A stretch of 64,000 nucleotides of DNA, taken from assembly GCA_040285825.1 (NCBI GenBank), contig JAUPSS010000001.1:1178001-1242000 (forward strand), in the 5' to 3' direction. The notes below the pieces were generated by a model. The model saw only the letters and a program-made list of their open reading frames with translations. It did no database searches and had not been told where the DNA came from. This document shows, piece by piece, positions 18,356 to 27,120 of this stretch. The first letter of the stretch is position 1. The number at the start of each line of letters is the position of its first letter. The translations under genes were made by a program, and so were the position numbers. This DNA comes from Eukaryota sp. TZLM1-RC (taxonomy: Eukaryota > Metamonada: BaSk clade).

Positions 18356-21300
18356 AGTATTCAAAGAACAAAATGGTCATGATCAAAAATCATTATTATA
18401 TTTAATTAATAAATTTGGTTCTACTCGTAGATTTGTTAAAGTTATGAATTTCAACAAAACTGTTAAACTTGATAGAAATTTATATTTCTCGTTTGCTAGC
18501 ATCAATTGTCTTCGATCGTGTCAAAGACAAAGCTTCTACATTTTTGAATCCTCATCAATTTGGAATCAAAACAATTGATGGTGCTTCTGTTGCTGCTATT
18601 GCCTCTGATACCTTTTTTAATGCAGAGGAAAATAATTTTATTTTTAATCTCGACTTTAAAAATGCTTTTAATTCTGTAAAGCGAGAAGTAATTTTTGAAG
18701 TTATTAAATCTGATTTTCCTGAGCTATCGAGTTTTTTCTACCATTTTTATGGAAAAGAATCAGATTTAATTTTTAATTCATTTGGTCTTAAATCATCTTC
18801 TGGAGTGAAGCAGGGAGATCCTTTAGGCCCATTATTGTTTTGTTTAGCTATTCACAAAACTTTAAATATCATTAAGCAAAAATACCCTTCTATAAAAATA
18901 GTTGCTTATATGGATGATATATCCTTGATTGGTTCATTTGATTTACTAGAATTGGTTGCTCAAGAAATTGCCGATTCATATGAAAATATTGGGCTTCATC
19001 TTAATGCCAGCAAATGCCTTCTGATTGGCTCTTCTGCTCAAGACCTCGTGATAAACGATTCTATTGTCCCTTTTACTAATTATAGTAGTGATGCTTTTAA
19101 GTTCCTTGGTTGTTGGTTAGGAAATGTGCCTCAAATTCAGAATGAATTGCAAGTTATTTTGGAAAAAATGAAAATTGAACTTGATTCAATTTCTTCTTTA
19201 GATATAGAAAAGCATATTAAATTTTTCATGCTTAAAATTTGCTACACTGGGAGAATAACCCACATTTTGAGATCTTGTGCTCCTTCCATAGCATTAGATT
19301 TTTGTCGTTCTTTTAATTCATTGAGAACAGAATTTTTTTGCTGATTTATTGGATGTAGAACCAGGAATGTTGAAAAGCCATTTATTTTCTTCAGCAAATT
19401 TGGGTGGTATTGGTTTTACTAAATCTTCAATTTTGTGTCAATCAGCATTCTTGGGTGGTGGCAAAAATTTTATTTATGAATTTTCTCGTAGATTTCCTGA
19501 TGATTCTCATCTGTTAGTCCCCAATTGTAGTCCCTATTTGTATGAGTTATCTTGTGAACTTGAAAAATTACCGCCACAAATTTGGACCAAATGTTTTCCT
19601 CAATCAATTCAAGAAATTCCAAACCGATCTCTATTTAATTTACAGTTTTGCTGTAAAAAGCTTCAACAAAAATTGTCAAAGATTTTTGAAAGCTTGGATT
19701 TTGATGTTAGACTTGGCTTGGCCAAGAAAAAGAATCCCGCTTTTGCAAATCTTTTACAAGATATGTGTGACAGTACTTCTTCTGCCTTAGTAACAACAAT
19801 TCCACAAGTTTATGGTACTCTCTTATCCGATTCTGCTTGGACTCTGAATATGAGATTTCGTTCCTTTATCTGGCCTGATAATTTACCTCATAATTTAATT
19901 TGTAAATGTTCTCGAGAAATTACAACTACTCATTTGTTAAATTGTAAACATTTTATTACTTTTTAGAAGCAAGGTTCATGATGCTGTAAGAGACCAGTTA
20001 TATTGTATGTGTAAATCTCATAGAATTGAATCCTTCTTGGAACCTTTGTTGTCAAATCTGTTTGATGCTGAAAATGATTTTCATAAGAATAATAGAGGTG
20101 ATGTCATATTACCTGGATTAGATGGAAGCTTCATTTTATTGGATGTAATGTCTGTTGATCCTTGTAATGCCTCAAATGAAAGGCTTGTTAATTCTGAAAT
20201 TCATAATCCCCTTTCAAATGCTGAAAATTTTAAATTCAAAAAATACAATGAACCTTTGTCCAAATTGGCCAGTCTACAGCATGCAAAAATACAATTTGTA
20301 TCCATTTGTATTTTCCCTTTTTGGTTCACTTGCACCAACTGCTTTACGTTTTTTGGATGATTTTGAAATGATTGTAAAGAGAAGAACTGGCAGAAATTTC
20401 AACAGATTGTTTTGGCAAAAATAGAATTGTGTTTTCTATTTTTAAGGGGATGTTGAAGATGGTTTCTGATGCTTTGCTTTCTCTTGGATCTCACTATGAG
20501 AGAGTTGCATCTAGTGTTTTTGTTTTGGGAGAGATGGATTTTTTTAGATGTTGATTTATAGGTTTAGAATAAAATTAAATTTTAAAAAAAAATTTATATT
20601 TAAAACAAGAACCAACTGTTAAAATTGAAGGAAAAGATGATGATGGGTCATTTGGTTATAATGAATATAAATGTAATGTATTTTCAAAGACAATGGATGT
20701 TAATGAAATAAATGAATGGTTAACTGATAGAAAAAAAGATTATCGAGAATACACAGCTCAACAAGCTATTAAAAATAATAAATTACTTGTTAATACTGAA
20801 TATGGATGTTTTTCTTTTAAATCAACCACTAATTTTTCAAATAAGTTTTTTGACCAGAAAGATGAATTGATCAAAATACTTGACTTTTTCCAAAACAATA
20901 AGGAATGGTATGAGAAAAAGGGAATTCCACACACATTAGGAATTTTATTATATGGACCACCTACAACTGGTAAAACCTCAATTATCAAGTCTATTATGAA
21001 TTATTTAAAACGTGATGCTCATATAGTAAAACTAACAAAATATTCAAATCCTTATATAAATGAAACATTACACAATTCTAGATGTATTGTTGTATTCGAG
21101 GATATTGATTGTTTGGATGGAATAACCACTAATAGAAATGGAGAAATTCCAAAGAGGAACGAAAAAGAATTAACTGAATATAAGAATCAAAATACTAACA
21201 AAAAGGAAATCACACTTCAAGAAATATTAAATATATTAGATGGATTAGATGAGGGTAGCGATAGATTAATTATTATGACAACAAATCATCCTGAAAAATT

Positions 21301-21514
21301 GGATCCAGCAATTACCAGACCCGGTAGAATTGACATCAAGTTGGAAATGCCTAATGCGTCATTGAAATCATTACAGGATATCATTAATCATTTCTACAAT
21401 AGTAATATTATAGTAACAAATAAAGAATTAGACAAAAAATTCTCACCAGCTGAAATTGTTAATATGTGTAGAACAAACACTTTAGATGAATTATGTTTAA
21501 AATTAGATTTATAA
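18352..21514 (+). pseudogene. BCS1-like AAA ATPase 1, interrupted by LINE-A and 5' truncated
   Basis: The N-terminal piece (18352-18487) ends NKTVKLDRNLY and the C-terminal piece starts at 20590. Taking out the LINE and one 12-bp duplication joins them in frame. The C-terminal piece (open from about 20602 to a TAA at 21512-21514) has the AAA core: Walker A GPPTTGKT at about 20957-20980, Walker B IVVFEDID, sensor-1 IMTTNHPEKLDPA and the arginine-finger segment RPGR. BCS1-like ATPases of giant viruses are AAA proteins related to mitochondrial Bcs1; their viral role is unknown. The 5' end is lost at the 18355 rearrangement. Confidence 0.85.
18488..20589 (+). mobile_element. LINE-A, 5'-truncated copy with 12-bp target duplication
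   Basis: Flanked by AAATTTATATTT at 18476-18487 and 20590-20601. It encodes RT fingers/palm (SRLLASIVFDRVKDKAS, FNLDFKNAFNSV, SSSGVKQGDPLGPLLFCLAIH, VAYMDDISLIG), thumb, a C-C-H-C finger (CKCSREITTTHLLNCKH) and an endonuclease-like region (GDVILPGLDGSFILLDVMSVDP). It is open from 18469 to 19344, with later frame breaks near 19344, 19960 and 20290. The 3' end is A-rich. Only the RT start and 5' region are missing. Confidence 0.9.
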
Positions 21515-21523
21515 TGTGTAATT

Positions 21524-21545
21524 AAAAAAATGATTTTATTTTTTT
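21524..21545 (+). promoter_or_regulatory. Shared upstream motif, plus strand, copy 9
   Basis: AAAAAAATGATTTTATTTTT followed by TT, 1 nt before the ATG at 21547-21549. It shows the motif on the other strand, again tied to a start codon. Confidence 0.5.
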
Positions 21546-21546
21546 A

Positions 21547-22777
21547 ATGTTTTCTTCAATTGATTGCTACATATTATGGCAATATTTTTGGATATTCTTT
21601 CTAATAAAAGAGTGGTTCATTATTCATAGATGTAAAAATAATTTTCAAAATTTTTACATTTTGCACAAAACTTTAGAATTTGATTTTTGGATATTGCTTT
21701 GAAATGATTCATCGAGTTGAAAAAAATATAAAAATGTTAAAAGACTATCGTTTGAAAAAAAGAATTTATGTAAGTGGAAATATTAAAAAGAAATTAGAAT
21801 TTTAAATCTCATTCTAAAATTACGAGGAAGAGTTGGTGATTTTTTCAGATATGATATTGGACATCACGAATGGATTAAATTATTGAAAAAAAGACTTGAT
21901 GTTTATAAATTTGCAAAAAAGTGGAATATAATGGATAAACAAATGATTGAGGATTGTTTCATTAGATCAAAAACAAAATCAATCAATGAAACATTCTCAC
22001 ATTTACCACACCAATTTTTAGTTGACTATAAAAAAGATAGAGAATTGTGTGAAAATTGTTTTAACTTTTCAAAGTATTGTAATGAATGTAAGTATTGTGA
22101 TAATTGCACATTTACAAATATTTCAACAAATAAATGTATTGGATGTGAATTTTGTTTTCAAGGATATTTATTTTTATTCAACAACAAATATGTTCGTTAG
22201 AGGAATTACAAGGGTCAATAGACATGGCGTCCAAAATAGTAAAACTACCATTTAAACCAGAAACAACTAGATTACCTCTAGTCAGACCCATAGAAGCTCT
22301 GTTGTAACGCGTACTATCAATATTGGGATCATCAAGAATTAATTTTGATAGCAGCGGTTCTAAAAAGGAATCTACACGATATGATTTGCACATTACATAA
22401 ATTTGGTCCCTGACGTTATTATGCACTTTGCTTCTAAACGTAATGAAATGTTTACAGTTCAAAAGATGAGTAAACAAAAGAGGTTTACCACATTTACAAG
22501 TTAAATGATTGGGCAAATTGTTTGGCCACAGAAAACAACGAAAACGCATGTTTAGAAGCCATTCATTGTCTTTTAACAAAAGTCCATAAACAGAGGGAAC
22601 TTGAGTTACTAAAGCAGCAGCTGAACTATCACGAATATCCTTTAAAAAATTACCGAAAGCGGGATTTTTAGTTTTGGATGTGAATGTGGAGAATATATTT
22701 GTGAAAAATGCAAAAAATGTTTTAGTTGTGATTATGATGTAAAACCAATATACCAATATAATTATGGTTGGGATTAA
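21547..22777 (+). pseudogene. Cysteine-rich island gene, split by LINE-C and frameshifted
   Basis: A start ATG follows the motif, but the first 300 bases need at least two frame changes. From about 21805 the frame is open (LRGRVGDFFRYDIGHHEWIKL...) into a Cys-rich zone (CENCFNFSKYCNECKYCDNC, CIGCEFC), which is cut at about 22163 by a LINE-C fragment. After it the Cys-rich zone resumes (CECGEYICEKCKKCFSC) and ends at a TAA, 22775-22777. The Cys spacing suggests several zinc ribbons. Function unknown. Confidence 0.55.
22163..22671 (-). mobile_element. LINE-C fragment inside the Cys-rich gene
   Basis: The minus strand encodes KNPAFGNFLKDIRDSS, CKCGKPLLFTHLLNCKHFITF, FLEPLLSKL and NGSFTILDAMSIDPCN, matching LINE-C at 48.3-48.6 kb. 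It then jumps directly to the 3' untranslated end, so the last coding part is deleted internally. No clear target duplication seen. Confidence 0.8.
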
Positions 22778-22818
22778 TTTTTTTTTGATTTATAAATTAT
22801 TCATTATAAACATATTAA

Positions 22819-25800
22819 ATGGAAAAACTAATTGCTGGATTTATATGTGGAAAAATAACAACACCAGAATTAATTAAAAATTATTCACCAATACCAGGTG
22901 GTATTAAATTTTCACTAATTGGTGGTGGTAGCATTTTAACAACATATGGTGATGCTATTGTATCGAGTGATTATCTGCTCAACGCAAATACCCAGAAGAA
23001 TTAAGAAGTTCTCGTTTGACTGCACTTGTCAAAAATTCAAAAATGGATGTTCGTCCTATTGCAGTCTCTGAGAGCTTACACAATATTTTTTCTGCGTGTT
23101 GCATAAACAGGTTCAATGAAAAAGCTAAAAAGATTTTATTACCCATTCAATATGGTATAAATACTACAGATGGAGTCTCTTCAGCGATTTTTGCTACTGA
23201 TGTCTTATTTCGTCAAAATGAATCCAATGTTTGTATGTCATTGGATTTTAGTGATGCTTTCAATTCACTAAGTCGTCGCAGTATCCATGGTGCTCTATTG
23301 CAATATATGCCGGAATTAATACCATATTTTCAATCAACTTATTGCACATATTCTAATTTACATTTTGGTAACAACATTTTGAGTTCATCAAGTGGCGTAA
23401 AGCAAGGAGATCCGTTAGGACCTCTTTTGTTTTGTTTGGCCATCCATCCTATTCTACTGCAAATTCAAGAGATGTTTCCTTCACTAAAAATGATTGCATA
23501 TATGGATGATTTTGTGCTTATTGGTGATTTAAAAATTGTGAAAAAAGCAACCGTATGTTTTAAAGAATTATTTACCAAAATTGGTCTCCGACTTAATTTA
23601 CTTAAATGTGTTTTGTTATCGAATTCTCCAGTTTCCACAATAATTGATGATATTGAAATTCAAGCCAAATTATATTCAATTGATGCTATTCGTCATTTGG
23701 GTTCGTTTTTAGGAAATAATGATGAAATTACCAAAAAATTGTTTGAAAAGTTGAACTCAATTTCTGACAAAATTGACCGAATGATGAATTTAGATATAAA
23801 AAACACATCAAATTTACCATTATAAGACTGTGTTTTAGTTCCAATTTTAATCATATATTTCGATCTACAAATCCTCTCGTCACTAGACCTTTGGCTCAAA
23901 AGTTTAATGAGTTACGTGCAAAAGTTCTGTCTCAATTACTGGGATGTAAAATGTTTCAAATTCCAGATCATGCTTACCTTAGTCCACATTATGGTGGTTT
24001 AGGGTGGACGAAGGCTTCTATTCTTACCTCGTGTGCTTTTGTTGGTGGATGCAGAAATGCAATCTTTGAGTTTTCCGAAAGATTTGCATATTGGGAAGAT
24101 TTATTGATGACAACGCAAAGTTCCACTGTTTTTGCATTAAATGAAGAAATTTCAAGAATTGATGTAGAAAAATGGGATCGATGTTTTCCCCAATCATTCA
24201 ATGGCAATATTCCAGAAAAAAATGTTTTAAATTTGAAGTACACTCTTCGAACATTACAGAAAAGATTGACTGGAATGTATGAAAAAGATCTTAATAATAA
24301 CATTTGCAGCTCGGCTGTTTTAAATCAAGATCTTCACTCATTGTTATTGGAAAAGGGTGTTTGTGAAAACAAGGCGTCAGATTCTTCACTTTTTGTAACC
24401 ATTGTACCACGAAGATTTGGATTGTGTGCCACTAATGAAGCATTTGTAATAAAAATGAGATTATATCTGAACATCCCCATTAACCAATTATTATCAAAAG
24501 AAAAATGTATTTGTTCGAATTCACCTCAACTCACTTTGCGCCATGCTCTAAATTGCTCTAAATTGATAACTTATCGTTCTTCATTACATGATGCTGTTAG
24601 AGACACTGTTTTCAATATGGCACAAACTGCAAGGATATCGTGTATCAAAGAGCCCCTGCTGAAAGAAAAACTTTCTCTGAATAATTTTGGTTCTGATGAT
24701 AGAGGTTATGTATACTGTGATTGGATTGATAATTCTGAAGCTATTGTTGACTTTGTCTCATGTAATGTTGCAAACGATACTTTGGTTCACAGAAGAAAAC
24801 TTAATCCTGTGGCTGCTCTGGATTTTAAAGCAAAAGAAAAACATAGAAAATATGATAAAGAAATTGAAGATGCAAATGTCGATAGAAATACACAGCTGGT
24901 TTTTATTGCTTTCCCATTTTCGATAAATGGAAGATTATCAGTTGAAGCAGAAACTTTTTTGGATGATTTCCAAAAAATGGTGAAAGAAAAAACAATGAAA
25001 AGATTTGATATTTTCTTATGGCGTTCACGGATTCAATTTGCCATTATGAATAGATTACCGCGGTTTTTCAATCGAATTAGAGAAGCTTTAGCTAGACAGC
25101 AAGCAAATCAAGATTTTGTAGAGGAAATCTTGGTTTAATGATAGTCGTCCCATTAGTTATGATTTAATTTAATCAAGTGTGCAAATTCAATAAATTGAGA
25201 TCGAGTGATAAAAATAAAGTAGTCAATATAATGGGTAGTTTGATTGGTAATGAAAAAGAAATGTCTAGAATTGAGTTTCAAAAAAATGTTTATAAAAACA
25301 AAATCGTAGAAGATGACAACTTACTTGAATTTACACAATACAATAGTAATGATTATGTGGCCATATTTTATTCAAATGATTTTGATGTTGAAATGTATAA
25401 GAATACATTACCAACCAAAACACAAACAGATATACAACCCATACAATATATTGATAGAGAATATGATTTTGGTGTATTATATATATACGAAAACATTGAA
25501 ATAGTGTTTAATTATCATGATGATTTGGTTGAATTAATTAAAAAATTAAAATTCCAAAAATTGATACATTTTGATTTATTAAATTCAATAACATATGATG
25601 ATGATAAGATTGTTTTATATAATTTTAATAACATTTTTAATATAAATGATCTTGATAAATGTTTTGAATATGATTATTTTGGATTTGATTACCATAACAA
25701 AACTTGTAAATTCCATCCAATCATTACAATAAAATGGATGAAGCACCATAGTATTAATGAAATTGGTGAGTTTATAACATCATTTAAAAATAGACAAGCA

Positions 25801-25947
25801 GCGATTAAAGATTCTAATTTTTCAACAAAAGAATTAATTAAATATAATATGTTGTATTTTGGAGAAATAAATTATGATAAAATAAATAACTATGATAATT
25901 TTTCACAATATGCCTGTATTGAAACATTAAAACTTCATAATAATTAA
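22819..25947 (+). pseudogene. Unknown island gene split by LINE-B
   Basis: The first 51 codons from the ATG at 22819 (MEKLIAGFICGKITTPELI ... DAIVSSD) and a 249-codon downstream part (from about 25201 to TAA 25945-25947) are separated by LINE-B. Removing the LINE and one 10-bp duplication gives one continuous frame of about 300 residues. The downstream part reads KNKVVNIMGSLIGNEKEMSR, then alternating acidic and aromatic segments, and GFDYHNKTCKFHPIITIKW. I do not recognise it. Its last 21 bases overlap the opposing GNAT gene. Confidence 0.6.
22972..25199 (+). mobile_element. LINE-B, 5'-truncated copy with 10-bp target duplication
   Basis: Flanked by ATCGAGTGAT at 22962-22971 and 25200-25209. 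The first open part (23016-23825) has RT motifs DVRPIAVSESL, MSLDFSDAFNSL, SSSGVKQGDPLGP and AYMDDFVLIG. The frame changes near 23800. The second (23891-25138, 415 codons) has the thumb, a C-C-H-C finger (CICSNSPQLTLRHALNC) and an endonuclease-like segment (YCDWIDNSEAIVDFVS). It ends with TAA at 25136-25138 and a short 3' end rich in AATTTAATT. It is the best preserved LINE-B in the window. Confidence 0.9.
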
Positions 25948-26325
25948 ACCATTACTCATTCCACTTTGTTTCATACCTTGTTTTTCATAAAATTGAATCA
26001 AGTGTTTTTCACAAGTTAGATGATATCCAGGGCAAATTTTTTTTGCATATTTCAAAATATTTGTTGCAATTCCACGTTTACGATAATCTTTATGAACAGC
26101 CAAACAACATAGATATTTAGATTTCAAATCAATTAAAGCACAACCAACAATCTTATCATTGATTTTATAACACAATGCAATCCATTGCAATCCATATAAC
26201 ACGTCTTCATAGACATTATCACGCCAATAATAATTATTTGAACCAAATGTTTCTTGAATTAAATTTTCAATATCAACAAGATCTTGTACATGTCTTGTTA
26301 TGTGGACAGTATTTTCCAATTTCAT
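25927..26325 (-). CDS. GNAT-family N-acetyltransferase, giant-virus like
   Basis: 132 residues, intact. Motif A of the GNAT fold is clear: LCCLAVHKDYRKRGIATNIL, with the RKRGIA pyrophosphate-binding loop, preceded by the strand IVGCALIDLKSKY. The C-terminal HLIQFYEKQGMKQSG is the usual helix/strand ending. It transfers an acetyl group from acetyl-CoA; the acceptor cannot be told. It is divergently arranged with the second AAA gene, sharing about 50 AT-rich bases, and its 3' end overlaps the neighbouring gene by 21 bases. Confidence 0.8.
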   Translation of the reverse strand: MKLENTVHITRHVQDLVDIENLIQETFGSNNYYWRDNVYEDVLYGLQWIALCYKINDKIVGCALIDLKSKYLCCLAVHKDYRKRGIATNILKYAKKICPGYHLTCEKHLIQFYEKQGMKQSGMSNGLIIMKF

Positions 26326-26376
26326 TTATAAATAAAAAAATAATTATAAGACGAAAAATGAAAAATTTCATTTAAA

Positions 26377-27120
26377 ATGGATATTTATCAATTCTTAGCA
26401 CTACAGGGAATTGTAAAAGAATTGAGTCCACATTTGATTTTGATTTTCACAATTGTTTATTTATTTCAAAAAAATTAAATTAAAGATTTATTTGAAAAAT
26501 ATTTAAACAGAAAATATGCAGAATATAATATTATAAATGTCATTGGAAAACATCGTGGAGCAAGTCAGGTTGGTAAATATGCATCTATTGTTGATTATTT
26601 ATCACGACACAAATATATAAAAAAAGAAATGTATGTTCAAAATGACTTAACATCAATTTTGAAAGATGATACAATCAAATTAACTCCTAAATTAAATCTT
26701 AAAATACCAAATAAAGAAACTTATAAAAATAGCAAAAAGGATGATAGTTATTTACGAGTGAAATCAATTTTAAAGTTTTACAGTCAATCACTAACATTCG
26801 ATGAAATTAAAAAATGGGTTGATGATGCAATAAAAGATTCAGAAAGAATTGATTTGGAATGTTTAGAAAATTTGCAAAATATATTTTACTATGAATATCA
26901 ACATGATACATTGGATGGACTGCAAGTTGGAACTAATTGTGGATTTGAAATAAAATCAACAACATCATTCGAAAATAAATTCTTTGATCAAAAAGAGGAT
27001 TTGGTAAAGTTGTTAAATCATTTTACAAATAATCCTAAGTGGTATGAAGAACGTGGAATACCTCATAATCTGGGAATATTATTACACGGTGAACCTGGAA
27101 CAGGAAAAACATCAACATCT
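26377..27120 (+). pseudogene. BCS1-like AAA ATPase 2, cut off at Walker A by the host junction
   Basis: From the ATG at 26377 the protein starts with a hydrophobic segment (LSPHLILIFTIVYLF), as in BCS1-like ATPases with an N-terminal membrane helix, then an in-frame TAA at 26476-26478. The same frame goes on through the BCS1-specific domain to FEIKSTTSFENKFFDQKED and Walker A GEPGTGKT. At about 27117-27120 the sequence becomes the antisense strand of the RCC1 gene, so the rest of the ATPase is lost. The region around Walker A is closely similar to ATPase 1. Confidence 0.8.

Noticed and set aside
21883-22200. A 105-codon gene starting with TTG and ending in FLFNNKYVR
   Set aside because: The start is arbitrary and the end is LINE-C antisense sequence; it is the middle of the interrupted Cys-rich gene.
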